A DNA stretch of 64,000 nt from Albidovulum denitrificans. GTDB lineage: Bacteria > Pseudomonadota > Alphaproteobacteria > Rhodobacterales > Rhodobacteraceae. Below the pieces are notes generated by a model, which made no database searches, was not told where the DNA came from, and saw nothing but the letters and a program-made list of their open reading frames with translations. Positions 27,867-36,633 of the stretch are shown piece by piece. The position numbers and the translations under genes were made by a program. The DNA is taken from assembly GCF_002973535.1 (NCBI RefSeq), contig NZ_PVEP01000003.1, positions 248,001 to 312,000 of the forward strand, read 5' to 3'. Numbering within the stretch: the first letter of the stretch is position 1; each line of letters starts with the position of its first letter.

Positions 27867-30800
27867 CCGGGTTTGACCAGAACTGGGTGGCAATCGAGGA
27901 AACCAACCGCGCCTGGATGGCGGAGAACGGTCTTTATCGCGCCGAGGATGAGCATTCCTCCTGCGGGGTCGGGCTTGTCGTCGCGATCAACGGGAAAGCC
28001 AGCCGCAAGGTGGTGGAGCATGGGATCGACGCGCTGAAAGCGGTCTGGCACCGGGGCGCGGTCGATGCCGATGGCAAGACCGGCGACGGCGCGGGCATCC
28101 ATGTGCAGATCCCGGTCAAGTTCTTCTACGACCAGATCCGCCGCACCGGGCATGAGCCGGACATGAAGGCGCTGGTCGCCGTGGGTCAGGTCTTCCTGCC
28201 GCGCACCGATTTCGGCGCGCAGGAGGCCTGCCGGACCATCGTCGAGACGGAAGTCCTGCGCGCGGGCTATTACATCTATGGCTGGCGCCATGTGCCGGTG
28301 AATACCGAGGTGCTGGGCGAGAAGGCCAACGCGACCCGGCCGGAGATCGAGCAGATCCTGATCAAGAACTCCAAGGGGACGGATGAGGAAACGTTCGAGC
28401 GCGAGCTTTACGTCATCCGCCGCCGGATCGAAAAGGCCGCCGCCGCCGCGGGCATCTCGGGGATGTATCTTTGCACGCTGTCCTGCCGGTCGATCATCTA
28501 CAAGGGCATGATGCTGGCCGAGCAGGTGGCGGAGTTCTATCCCGACCTGAAGGACGAACGGTTCGAAAGCGCCTTTGCGATCTATCATCAGCGTTATTCG
28601 ACCAATACCTTCCCGCAATGGTGGCTGGCGCAGCCCTTCCGCATGCTCGCCCATAACGGCGAGATCAACACGCTGAAGGGCAACCTGAACTGGATGAAAA
28701 GCCATGAGATCCGCATGGCATCGTCGACCTTTGGCGATCAGGCGGGCGACATCAAGCCGATCGTGCCGCAGGGGTCTTCGGACAGCGCCGCGCTGGATGC
28801 GGTGTTCGAGGTTCTGGTGCGCGCAGGACGTTCCGCGCCGATGGCCAAGACCATGATGGTGCCGGAAGCCTGGTCCAAGTCGGCGGTTGAGATGCCGCAG
28901 GCCTGGCAGGACATGTATGCCTATTGCAACGCGGTGATGGAGCCGTGGGACGGGCCGGCGGCGCTGGCCATGACCGACGGGCGCTGGGTCTGCGGCGGGC
29001 TTGACCGCAACGGGCTGCGCCCCCTGCGCTATGTCGTCACCGGCGACGGTCTTCTGGTCGCGGGGTCCGAGGCCGGGATGGTCCCGGTGGATGAGGCCGT
29101 GGTGCGCGAGAAGGGCGCCCTTGGGCCGGGTCAGATGATCGCCGTCGACATGAAAGAGGGCAAGCTTTACCACGACGCCGGGATCAAGGACAAACTCTCG
29201 GCCGCGCAGCCCTATGCCGACTGGATCGAGAAGGTCGTCGATCTGAACGCGATCATGCGCGACGTGCCGGAAAAATCGCTGTTCGAGGGGCCGGAGCTGC
29301 GCAAGCGGCAGGTCGCGGCGGGTTTCTCGCTGGAACTGCTGGAACAGGTGCTGGCGCCGATGGCCGAGGACGGCAAGGAAGCCATCGCCTCGATGGGTGA
29401 CGACACGCCGCCCGCGGTTCTGTCGTCGGTCTACCGGCCGCTGTCGCATTTCTTCCGGCAGAACTTCAGCCAGGTCACCAACCCGCCCATCGACAGCTTG
29501 CGCGAAAGCCGGGTGATGAGCCTGAAAACGCGGTTCGGCAACCTCAAGAACGTGCTGGACGAAGACAGCAGCCAGACGGAGATTCTGGTGCTGGAAAGCC
29601 CGTTTATCGCGAATGCCGAATTCGACGAGATGGTGCGCCAGTTCAGCGGCAATGTCGCCATCATCGACTGCACCTTCGCCACCGATGGCGAGCCGGAGGC
29701 GCTGCGCCTTGGGCTTGAGCGTATCCGGGCCGAGGCGGAAGATGCCGTGCGGTCGGGTGCGGGCCACCTTGTCCTGACGGATGAACATCAGGGCGCGGAA
29801 AAGGTCGCGATGCCGATGATCCTTGCGACCTCGGCGGTGCATAGCTGGCTGACGCGCAAGGGGCTTCGGACCTTCTGTTCGGTCAACGTGCGGTCGGCCG
29901 AATGCGTCGATCCGCATTATTTCGCCGTGCTGATCGGCTGCGGGGCGACGACGGTCAACGCCTATCTGGCGCAGGACAGCATCGCCGACCGCATCCGCCG
30001 CGGCCTGATCGAGGGCAGCCTGATCGACGCCATGCGCCGCTATCGCGACGCGGTCGATGCGGGGCTTTTGAAGATCATGTCGAAGATGGGGATTTCGGTC
30101 ATCTCCTCCTATCGCGGCGGTCTGAACTTTGAGGCGGTGGGCCTGAGCCGGGCCATGGTGGCGGAATATTTCCCCGGCATGCATTCCCGTATCTCCGGTA
30201 TCGGCCTGTCGGGCATTCAGTTGAAGCTGGAAGAGGTGCATGGGCGCGGCTGGACCGCCGGGACCGATATTCTGCCGGTGGGCGGTTTCTACAAATCGCG
30301 CCGGTCGGGGGAAAAGCACGCCTGGGAAGCGCAGACGATGCATCTTCTGCAATCGGCCTGCGACCGGGCGTCCTATGACCTGTGGAAGCAGTATTCGGCC
30401 GCGATGCGGGCCAATCCGCCGATCCATATCCGCGACCTGCTGGACATCAAGCCGCTGGGCCGTCCGGTGCCGATCGAGGAGGTGGAAAGCATCACCTCAA
30501 TCCGCAAGCGGTTCGTGACGCCGGGGATGTCGCTTGGCGCGCTGTCGCCCGAGGCGCACAAGACGCTGAACATCGCCATGAACCGCATCGGCGCCAAGTC
30601 CGACAGCGGCGAGGGCGGCGAGGACCCGGCGCATTTCCTGCCGGAACCGAACGGCGACAACCCGTCGGCGAAGATCAAGCAGGTGGCGTCGGGGCGCTTC
30701 GGCGTGACGGCGGAATATCTGAACGCCTGCGAGGAGCTGGAAATCAAGGTCGCGCAGGGCGCCAAGCCCGGCGAGGGCGGACAGTTGCCCGGCATGAAGG

Positions 30801-32401
30801 TGACGAAGCTGATCGCGCGGCTGCGCCATTCGACGCCGGGGGTGACGCTGATCTCCCCCCCGCCGCACCACGATATTTACAGTATCGAGGACCTCGCGCA
30901 GCTGATCTACGACCTCAAGCAGATCAACCCGCGCGCCAAGGTGACGGTGAAGCTGGTGGCATCTTCCGGCGTCGGCACGATTGCGGCCGGTGTGGCGAAG
31001 GCCAAGGCGGATGTGATCCTGATCTCCGGCCATAACGGTGGCACCGGCGCGTCGCCCGCGACGTCGATCAAATTCGCGGGCCTGCCGTGGGAAATGGGGC
31101 TGACCGAGGCGCATCAGGTTCTGGCGATGAACAAGCTGCGCGACCGGATCACGCTGCGCACCGATGGCGGGCTGCGGACCGGGCGCGACATCGTCATCGC
31201 GGCAATGATGGGGGCCGAGGAATACGGCATCGGCACCGCCGCGCTGATCGCCATGGGCTGCATCATGGTGCGCCAGTGCCAGTCGAACACCTGCCCGGTG
31301 GGCGTCTGCACGCAGGACGAAAAGCTGCGCGCCAAGTTCACCGGCAATGCCGACAAGGTCGTGAACCTCATCACCTTCTACGCGCAGGAGGTGCGCGAAC
31401 TGCTTGCCAATATCGGCGCGCGGAGCCTGGATGAGGTGATCGGGCGGGCCGATCTTCTGACCCAGGTCAGCCGGGGGGCGGCGCATCTTGACGACCTCGA
31501 CCTCAACCCGCTGCTGATCACCGTCGATGGCGCGGACCGGATCGTCTATGACCGTTCGAAGCCGCGCAACGCGGTGCCGGATACCCTTGATGCCGAGATC
31601 ATCAAGGACGGCCACCGCTTCTTCGAGGATGGCGAAAAGATGCAGCTGTCCTATGCCGTGCGGAACACCCACCGCACCATCGGCACGCGCGCATCCAGCC
31701 TGATCGTCAAGAAGTTCGGGATGCGGAACAGCCTGCAACCGGACCACCTGACGGTGAAGCTCTCGGGCTCCTGCGGGCAATCGCTTGGCGCCTTTGCCGC
31801 GCCGGGGCTGAAGCTTGAGGTGTCGGGCGATGCCAACGACTATGTCGGCAAGGGCCTGTCGGGCGGAATGATCGTCGTGCGTCCGCCGATGGTGTCGCCA
31901 CTGACGGCATCGGCCAACACGATCATCGGCAACACCGTGCTTTACGGCGCGACCGACGGCCATCTTTTCGCCGCCGGCCGCGCGGGGGAACGGTTTGCGG
32001 TTCGCAACTCCGGCGCGAAGGTGGTGATCGAGGGCTGCGGTTCGAACGGGTGCGAATACATGACCGGCGGTGTCGCGGTCATCCTTGGCCGGATCGGGGC
32101 GAACTTCGGCGCCGGCATGACCGGCGGCATGGCCTATATCCATGACCCCGACGGGACGGCCGAAGAGCTGATGAACCTTGAGACGCTGGTCACCTGCGCG
32201 GTCACTGTGCCGCATTGGGAAGCCGAGCTGAAGGGTCTGATCGAGCGTCACGCGGCAGAGACCGGCAGCCTCAAAGCCAGGCAAATCCTGACCGACTGGG
32301 CCGAGGAGCGGGCGAATTTCATTCAGGTCTGCCCGAAGGAAATGATGCCGCATCTGGCCCACCCCCTCAGCCGCGACAGGGAAGCGGTTCCGGCGGAATA
32401 A
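27863..32401 (+). CDS. gltB: Glutamate synthase large subunit
   Basis: 1512 residues from the ATG at 27863, which overlaps the GFA stop and has AAGGAGAAGG upstream. The class II amidotransferase nucleophile is Cys34 (SSCGVGLVV), exposed after removal of a short propeptide. The FMN synthase domain (SGHNGGTGASPATSIKFAG) and Fe-S cysteines (CIMVRQCQSNTCPVGVC) follow, then a C-terminal beta-helix domain with GSCGQSLGAFAAPGLKLEVS. It converts glutamine plus 2-oxoglutarate to two glutamates together with GltD. Confidence 0.98.
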   Translation: MTGFDQNWVAIEETNRAWMAENGLYRAEDEHSSCGVGLVVAINGKASRKVVEHGIDALKAVWHRGAVDADGKTGDGAGIHVQIPVKFFYDQIRRTGHEPDMKALVAVGQVFLPRTDFGAQEACRTIVETEVLRAGYYIYGWRHVPVNTEVLGEKANATRPEIEQILIKNSKGTDEETFERELYVIRRRIEKAAAAAGISGMYLCTLSCRSIIYKGMMLAEQVAEFYPDLKDERFESAFAIYHQRYSTNTFPQWWLAQPFRMLAHNGEINTLKGNLNWMKSHEIRMASSTFGDQAGDIKPIVPQGSSDSAALDAVFEVLVRAGRSAPMAKTMMVPEAWSKSAVEMPQAWQDMYAYCNAVMEPWDGPAALAMTDGRWVCGGLDRNGLRPLRYVVTGDGLLVAGSEAGMVPVDEAVVREKGALGPGQMIAVDMKEGKLYHDAGIKDKLSAAQPYADWIEKVVDLNAIMRDVPEKSLFEGPELRKRQVAAGFSLELLEQVLAPMAEDGKEAIASMGDDTPPAVLSSVYRPLSHFFRQNFSQVTNPPIDSLRESRVMSLKTRFGNLKNVLDEDSSQTEILVLESPFIANAEFDEMVRQFSGNVAIIDCTFATDGEPEALRLGLERIRAEAEDAVRSGAGHLVLTDEHQGAEKVAMPMILATSAVHSWLTRKGLRTFCSVNVRSAECVDPHYFAVLIGCGATTVNAYLAQDSIADRIRRGLIEGSLIDAMRRYRDAVDAGLLKIMSKMGISVISSYRGGLNFEAVGLSRAMVAEYFPGMHSRISGIGLSGIQLKLEEVHGRGWTAGTDILPVGGFYKSRRSGEKHAWEAQTMHLLQSACDRASYDLWKQYSAAMRANPPIHIRDLLDIKPLGRPVPIEEVESITSIRKRFVTPGMSLGALSPEAHKTLNIAMNRIGAKSDSGEGGEDPAHFLPEPNGDNPSAKIKQVASGRFGVTAEYLNACEELEIKVAQGAKPGEGGQLPGMKVTKLIARLRHSTPGVTLISPPPHHDIYSIEDLAQLIYDLKQINPRAKVTVKLVASSGVGTIAAGVAKAKADVILISGHNGGTGASPATSIKFAGLPWEMGLTEAHQVLAMNKLRDRITLRTDGGLRTGRDIVIAAMMGAEEYGIGTAALIAMGCIMVRQCQSNTCPVGVCTQDEKLRAKFTGNADKVVNLITFYAQEVRELLANIGARSLDEVIGRADLLTQVSRGAAHLDDLDLNPLLITVDGADRIVYDRSKPRNAVPDTLDAEIIKDGHRFFEDGEKMQLSYAVRNTHRTIGTRASSLIVKKFGMRNSLQPDHLTVKLSGSCGQSLGAFAAPGLKLEVSGDANDYVGKGLSGGMIVVRPPMVSPLTASANTIIGNTVLYGATDGHLFAAGRAGERFAVRNSGAKVVIEGCGSNGCEYMTGGVAVILGRIGANFGAGMTGGMAYIHDPDGTAEELMNLETLVTCAVTVPHWEAELKGLIERHAAETGSLKARQILTDWAEERANFIQVCPKEMMPHLAHPLSRDREAVPAE

Positions 32402-32422
32402 AAACCGCCCCGCGCGACACGG

Positions 32423-32461
32423 AACGGCCCCGCCAGTCATCTGCGGGGCCGTTCACTTTTT
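32423..32461 (+). terminator. Intrinsic terminator of gltB
   Basis: A perfect 11-base stem AACGGCCCCGC with GCGGGGCCGTT encloses a nine-base loop and is followed by CACTTTTT, 22 bases after the gltB stop. Confidence 0.9.
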
Positions 32462-32530
32462 GGTCTTACTTTTTTCATTCAATCAGCAGCAAAGGCTGTT
32501 ACAACAGCTGCGTGTAAAAACGAGCTTACG

Positions 32531-33454
32531 ATGCCACAGACCTATATCGACCAGTTCTTCTACATGGACCCCGGCAGCGCGCCCCCCGGAGGCACGTCGC
32601 TGACCGTGCAGAAGGTGAACTTCACCGACAGCGATGATGACGGGTTCATCGGCACCGCGACGGGGGATACGTTCAACGGCGCGCAGGTGATGAATGTCTG
32701 GGTCGGGGATACGATCACCGTCATCATGGGCGGCTCGACCGTCACCATCACCGGGGTGACGCTTTATGTCGATGACGGCGCAGGCGGAACCTATGCGGTC
32801 TTTACGCCCACCGACGGCACAGTGCTTCAGGACGCAACCTTCCAGTCCTCCACCTGGGTCAATACCTCCACCCAGACGCCGGTCAGCAATTTCGGCCCGC
32901 CCTGTTTCACGCCCGGCACGCTGATCCGGGTCCCGGGCGGCGAAGTCGCGGTCGAGACGCTGGTCCCCGGCGACCTGGTCGAAACGCTCGACCACGGGGC
33001 GCAGCCCTTGCGCTGGGTCGGGCGGCGGACGGTCGAGGGGCGCGGCGATCTTGCCCCGGTGGCGATTGCGGCGGGGACGCTGGACAACCTGCGCGACCTG
33101 CGGGTTTCGCCGCAGCATAGGATGCTGTTCACCGGCTGGCGGGCCGAGCTTTGCACCGGCCAGGCCGAGGTTCTGGTGGCCGCGAAACACCTTGTCGGCC
33201 AGCCCGGCATCACCCGCGCGCCGGTGGATGAGGTGGACTATATCCACCTGCTTTTCGACCGGCATGAGATCATCTTTGCCGAGAATACCCCGACCGAAAG
33301 CTTCTATCCGGGCAGCGAGATCCTTGCCGCCGACCGGGCGATGTTCAATGAGGTGGTGCGCATCTTCCCCGAGATCCTGCGCATCCGGGCCGAGGGCGCG
33401 CCCGTGGCACGGCGGATCGGCCAGCGCCATGAGGATCGTCTGATCGCCTCCTGA
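32531..33454 (+). CDS. Hint-domain protein (first of pair)
   Basis: 307 residues with no signal peptide. The N-terminal part (1-124) is rich in Thr, Gly and Asp, including a FTDSDDDGFIGTATGDTFNG loop that looks calcium-binding. The C-terminal part is a Hint (Hedgehog/intein) domain starting at Cys125 in PPCFTPGTLI, with VPGDLVETLDHG and VSPQHRML. Hint domains can cleave the bond before their Cys by an N-S acyl shift. The whole protein has only two lysines (K28, K219). It is followed by a promoter-like site and an HlyC-like acyltransferase. Function unknown. Confidence 0.88.
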   Translation: MPQTYIDQFFYMDPGSAPPGGTSLTVQKVNFTDSDDDGFIGTATGDTFNGAQVMNVWVGDTITVIMGGSTVTITGVTLYVDDGAGGTYAVFTPTDGTVLQDATFQSSTWVNTSTQTPVSNFGPPCFTPGTLIRVPGGEVAVETLVPGDLVETLDHGAQPLRWVGRRTVEGRGDLAPVAIAAGTLDNLRDLRVSPQHRMLFTGWRAELCTGQAEVLVAAKHLVGQPGITRAPVDEVDYIHLLFDRHEIIFAENTPTESFYPGSEILAADRAMFNEVVRIFPEILRIRAEGAPVARRIGQRHEDRLIAS

Positions 33455-33471
33455 CACTAGGGAAGGTGTAT

Positions 33472-33500
33472 TTGACAGCCTGACCCCCCATCCCTATCAT
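33472..33500 (+). promoter_or_regulatory. Candidate sigma-70 promoter for the acyltransferase-Hint pair
   Basis: TTGACA at 33472-33477 and TATCAT at 33495-33500 are separated by exactly 17 bases. The next start codon is 75 bases after the -10. It would drive the acyltransferase and second Hint gene separately from the first Hint gene. Confidence 0.6.
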
Positions 33501-33574
33501 CCGGTCGACCGGGTTGGTGGGGCATGGGGTGTCGTTCCGGTCACGCACCCCCTGACTGATGTGCAGGGGACGGA

Positions 33575-34165
33575 ATGCACGAACCGGGGCATTTTGCCGA
33601 CCGCGCGGCGCGTCATTTCGCCGCCCTGCGTCAGCGTGACCGGGGCGGGTCCGACCCGAAGCCGCCCTTCCCCGATGGATGGTTCGACCTCGACGCAGGG
33701 CTTTACGCCGATTTCGGCGCGATGTTCTACCTTGCCGCGCTGGTGCCGTTTCACGCCGGGCGCAGCCTTGCCGCCGCCACCTCGACCTTTGAACCGGCGC
33801 TGCGACTGGGACAGTATCACATCTTCCGCTCGGACGGGTTTCCGCGCGCCTTCGTCAGCTGGGCGGGCCTGTCGCCCGAGGTGGAGCGGCGCCTTGCGCT
33901 GAAACGGACGCCCCTGCGGGCCGAAGAGTGGAACGGCGGCCCCTCGGTCTGGCTGATCGACTTCGTCGCGCCCTTTGGCCACATGCGGGAAATCGTCCCG
34001 CGCCTGACGGAGAACCCGGCGCTGCGGCGGCTTCGCGCGCTATGGCTGACCGAGGGCAGCGACAGCTATCGCATCATCGAATGGACCCGTGCCGCCGCCG
34101 GGGGCCGGGTGGATGAGAGGGTCTTTTCGCCCGCCCGTTTCGCCCGCCATCTCGACGAAAGCTGA
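33575..34165 (+). CDS. Toxin-activating lysine-acyltransferase (HlyC/RtxC-like)
   Basis: 196 residues from the ATG at 33575 with GGGGA upstream. The core matches HlyC block by block: VPFHAGRSL aligns with the PLHR catalytic region (His60), then GQYHIFRSDGFPRAFVSWAG, LSPEVE, EEWNGGPSVW and IDFVAPFG, with Asp129 in place of the HlyC Asp. HlyC-type enzymes move a fatty acyl group from acyl-ACP to lysines of RTX proteins. No RTX toxin gene or type I secretion gene is nearby. Instead it lies between two Hint-domain genes. Family assignment is strong; the substrate is unknown. Confidence 0.87.
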   Translation: MHEPGHFADRAARHFAALRQRDRGGSDPKPPFPDGWFDLDAGLYADFGAMFYLAALVPFHAGRSLAAATSTFEPALRLGQYHIFRSDGFPRAFVSWAGLSPEVERRLALKRTPLRAEEWNGGPSVWLIDFVAPFGHMREIVPRLTENPALRRLRALWLTEGSDSYRIIEWTRAAAGGRVDERVFSPARFARHLDES

Positions 34166-34168
34166 AAC

Positions 34169-35056
34169 ATGGGCGCGCCGAACATCACCGGCACCTTCAC
34201 CGGCAGCGTGACCGAAGGCAGCGGGCTTGTCATCGGCGGCAACCTTGACGACGGCAGCGCCAATATCTGGGCCGATACCTGGTCGATCAGCGGGGCGCCC
34301 GCCTATGGCATCGCCAGCGTCGATGCGACCGGGAACTGGACCTATGACCTGAACGACACCAACCCGGTCGTCGCGGCGCTGAACACCGGCGACACGCTGA
34401 CCGACACCTTCACGGTGCAGCTCAGCGATGGCGGCGGGACCGATACCCAGGTCATCACGATCACCATCCAGGGTACGACCCCGCCCTGCTTCACCCCCGG
34501 CACGCTGATCGCCACGCCGCAGGGCCAGCGCCCGGTGGAACGGATCGTGCCGGGCGACATGGTCCTGACCCGCGACCACGGCGCACGCACCGTGCTTTGG
34601 ACCGGGAGGCGGCGGGTCGCGGCAGAGGGGGACCTTGCCCCGATCGCCATCGCGGCGGGGACACTGGGCAACCGCCGCGAGATCATCGTTTCGCCACAGC
34701 ACAGGGTCTGTATCGGCGGATGGGCGGCCGAGCTTCACTGTGGCGCGCCCGAGGTTCTGGTCGCCGCCGCCCATCTGGTCGATGGCAAGACCGTGCGGCG
34801 CCTGCCAGGGGGCGAGGTGACCTATCTGCACCTGATGTTCGACCGGCATGAGATGATCTGGGCCGAGGGGATGCTGACCGAAAGTTTCTTTCCCGGCGGC
34901 GCGGTCGCGGGTGAGATCGCGCGGACAGAGGCGGAGTTGCGTCGGCTTTTCGACGATCTGCCCGGTCTGGCGGAAGGCGCCGCCGCCGCCTATTGCGCCA
35001 CCCGGACCGAGGCGCGGGTTTTGCGCGCGGCACTGCTGGAAACCGGCGCGGCGTGA
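34169..35056 (+). CDS. VCBS-like plus Hint-domain protein (second of pair)
   Basis: 295 residues starting three bases after the acyltransferase stop. Residues 8-103 resemble a VCBS/cadherin-like adhesin repeat (GSVTEGSGL, then ATGNWTYDLNDTNPVVAAL and DTFTVQLSDGGGTDTQVITI). A Hint domain starts at Cys107 (PPCFTPGTLI) with VPGDMVLTRDHG and VSPQHRVC. The domain order is repeat, then Hint, as in the first protein, and the Hint domains are clear paralogues. Only one lysine (K207, inside the Hint domain) is present, so the repeat itself cannot be a lysine-acylation target. Likely exported, route unknown. Confidence 0.87.
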   Translation: MGAPNITGTFTGSVTEGSGLVIGGNLDDGSANIWADTWSISGAPAYGIASVDATGNWTYDLNDTNPVVAALNTGDTLTDTFTVQLSDGGGTDTQVITITIQGTTPPCFTPGTLIATPQGQRPVERIVPGDMVLTRDHGARTVLWTGRRRVAAEGDLAPIAIAAGTLGNRREIIVSPQHRVCIGGWAAELHCGAPEVLVAAAHLVDGKTVRRLPGGEVTYLHLMFDRHEMIWAEGMLTESFFPGGAVAGEIARTEAELRRLFDDLPGLAEGAAAAYCATRTEARVLRAALLETGAA

Positions 35057-35094
35057 CTTGACCCTGCGGGGCCGCGCATGGCTAATGTCGGCAA

Positions 35095-35841
35095 ATGGCG
35101 AAGACGAGCAGCACCCGGCGCAAACCGACGAAATCCCGCAAGGCGGCGGCCAAAAGGCCCCTGCCCCGTCTGACCCTGCGCGGGGTCCTGCGCTGGACGG
35201 GGCGCGGGGCGGTCGCGCTTGTGGCGCTGTTCCTGCTGCTGGTGATCCTTGGCATCTTCATCAACCCGCGCCTGACGCCCTACCTGATCGCCGAAGGCTG
35301 GCGGCAGGGCGGCGTCGACCGGGTCTGGGTCCCGATCGAGGATATGGCGCCGGAAATGGCGCGGGCCGTCGTCGCCTCGGAGGACGCGAATTTCTGCGAA
35401 CACTGGGGCTTTGACATGAAGGCGATCCGGGCCGCGATGAACGAAGGCGCGGGGCGCGGCGCCTCGACCATCAGCCAGCAGGTGACGAAGAACGTCTTTC
35501 TCTGGCAGGGGCGCAGCTGGCCGCGCAAGGCGCTTGAGGCGCTGATGACCCCGGTGGTGGAGCTGTTCTGGCCCAAGCGCCGTATCCTTGAGGTCTATCT
35601 GAACGTGGCGGAAACCGGGAAGGGCATCTTCGGCGTCGAGGCGGCGGCGCAGCATTATTTCGGCGTCAGCGCGGCAAAGCTCAGCCCGCCACAGGCCGCG
35701 CTGATCGCCGCCGCCCTGCCCGATCCGAAGGGGCGCAATCCCGGCCACCCCTCGGGCTATCTGCGCGGCCGCGCCCGCGCGATCCTTGACGGGGCGGCGA
35801 CGATCCGCGCCGATGGCCGCGCCGCCTGTTTCGAGGATTGA
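35095..35841 (+). CDS. mtgA: Monofunctional biosynthetic peptidoglycan transglycosylase
   Basis: 248 residues: a Lys/Arg-rich N-terminus, one membrane anchor (VALVALFLLLVILGIFI), then a GT51 domain. The catalytic motif EDANFCEHWGFD is followed by GASTISQQVTKNVFLW and RILEVYLNVAETG. No transpeptidase domain follows, as expected for MtgA. It polymerises lipid II into glycan strands on the periplasmic face. Confidence 0.95.
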   Translation: MAKTSSTRRKPTKSRKAAAKRPLPRLTLRGVLRWTGRGAVALVALFLLLVILGIFINPRLTPYLIAEGWRQGGVDRVWVPIEDMAPEMARAVVASEDANFCEHWGFDMKAIRAAMNEGAGRGASTISQQVTKNVFLWQGRSWPRKALEALMTPVVELFWPKRRILEVYLNVAETGKGIFGVEAAAQHYFGVSAAKLSPPQAALIAAALPDPKGRNPGHPSGYLRGRARAILDGAATIRADGRAACFED

Positions 35842-35895
35842 ACCGGGCGGGAGGGGCCGCTATCAGGGGGCAACCCCATCCCTGCCCGAGCGCCC

Positions 35896-36561
35896 ATGAC
35901 CCGTCTCTACCATGTCCCGCTGTCGCCCTTCTGCCGCAAGGTTCGCCTGACGCTGGCGGAAAAGAAGGTTGAGGTGGAACTGGTCGAGGAGCGGTACTGG
36001 GAACAGGCACCCGAATTCATGCGCCGCAACCCGGCGGGCAAGATCCCGATCCTGCGCCATGACGGCAAGGTGATGTCGGAAAGCCAGGCGATCTGCGAAT
36101 ATCTGGATGAGACCATCGCCGAGCCGAAACTGATGCCGCGCGATGCCGCCGGGCGTTATGAGGTGCGCCGCCTTTGCGCCTGGTTCGACGACAAGTTCCA
36201 TGAGGAAGTGACCTCGAAGCTCGTCTATGAGCGGGTAAACAAGAAGGTGATGAAGCTGGGTTACCCGGACAGCAAGAACGTCAAGTCCGGCTCTACTCGC
36301 ATCAAGTATCACCTCGATTACATGGCCTGGCTTCTGGAACAGCGCCGCTGGCTGGCGGGGAATGAGATGACGCTGGCCGATTTCGCTGCCGCCGCGCATC
36401 TTTCGGCGCTCGACTATATCTCGGACGTGGACTGGAACCGGAGCCAGACGGTCAAGGACTGGTACGCGAAGATCAAGTCGCGGCCGTCATTCCGGTCGCT
36501 TCTGGCCGATCAGGTGCCGGGCTTTCCGCCGCCTGCGCATTATGCCGACCTCGATTTCTGA
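35896..36561 (+). CDS. Glutathione S-transferase family protein, FzlA-like
   Basis: 221 residues with an N-terminal thioredoxin-like half (LYHVPLSPFCRKVRLTLAEK, NPAGKIPIL, ESQAICEYLDE) and a helical C-terminal half (LAGNEMTLADFAAAAHLSAL). The YWEQAPEFMRRNPAGK stretch and length are like the alphaproteobacterial cell-division GST-fold protein FzlA, which binds FtsZ. That identity is from memory and is tentative; a true glutathione transferase is the alternative. It is followed by a repeat element and queG. Confidence 0.85.
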   Translation: MTRLYHVPLSPFCRKVRLTLAEKKVEVELVEERYWEQAPEFMRRNPAGKIPILRHDGKVMSESQAICEYLDETIAEPKLMPRDAAGRYEVRRLCAWFDDKFHEEVTSKLVYERVNKKVMKLGYPDSKNVKSGSTRIKYHLDYMAWLLEQRRWLAGNEMTLADFAAAAHLSALDYISDVDWNRSQTVKDWYAKIKSRPSFRSLLADQVPGFPPPAHYADLDF

Positions 36562-36570
36562 GGGAGAGCG

Positions 36571-36625
36571 CCGGGGGTTTCGCACCCCCGGACCCCCGCG
36601 GAGTATTTCGGCCACGATGAAAGGG
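36571..36625 (+). repeat. Intergenic repeat: hairpin plus GGAGTATTTCGGCCACGATG element
   Basis: A perfect CCGGGGG/CCCCCGG hairpin is followed by ACCCCCGCGGAGTATTT and a CACGATGAAAGG tail that ends just before queG. The same order of parts occurs on the minus strand at 14518-14587. The tail GGAGTATTTGCGCCACGATG occurs again at 61753-61772. The GATGAAAGG could double as a ribosome site for queG. Confidence 0.6.
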
Positions 36626-36633
36626 GCGCCGCC

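Noticed and set aside
34169-34480. Second Hint gene read as an RTX toxin substrate with calcium nonapeptide repeats
   Set aside because: No GGxGxDxUx nonapeptides are present. The N-domain looks like a single VCBS-type repeat and has no lysine.
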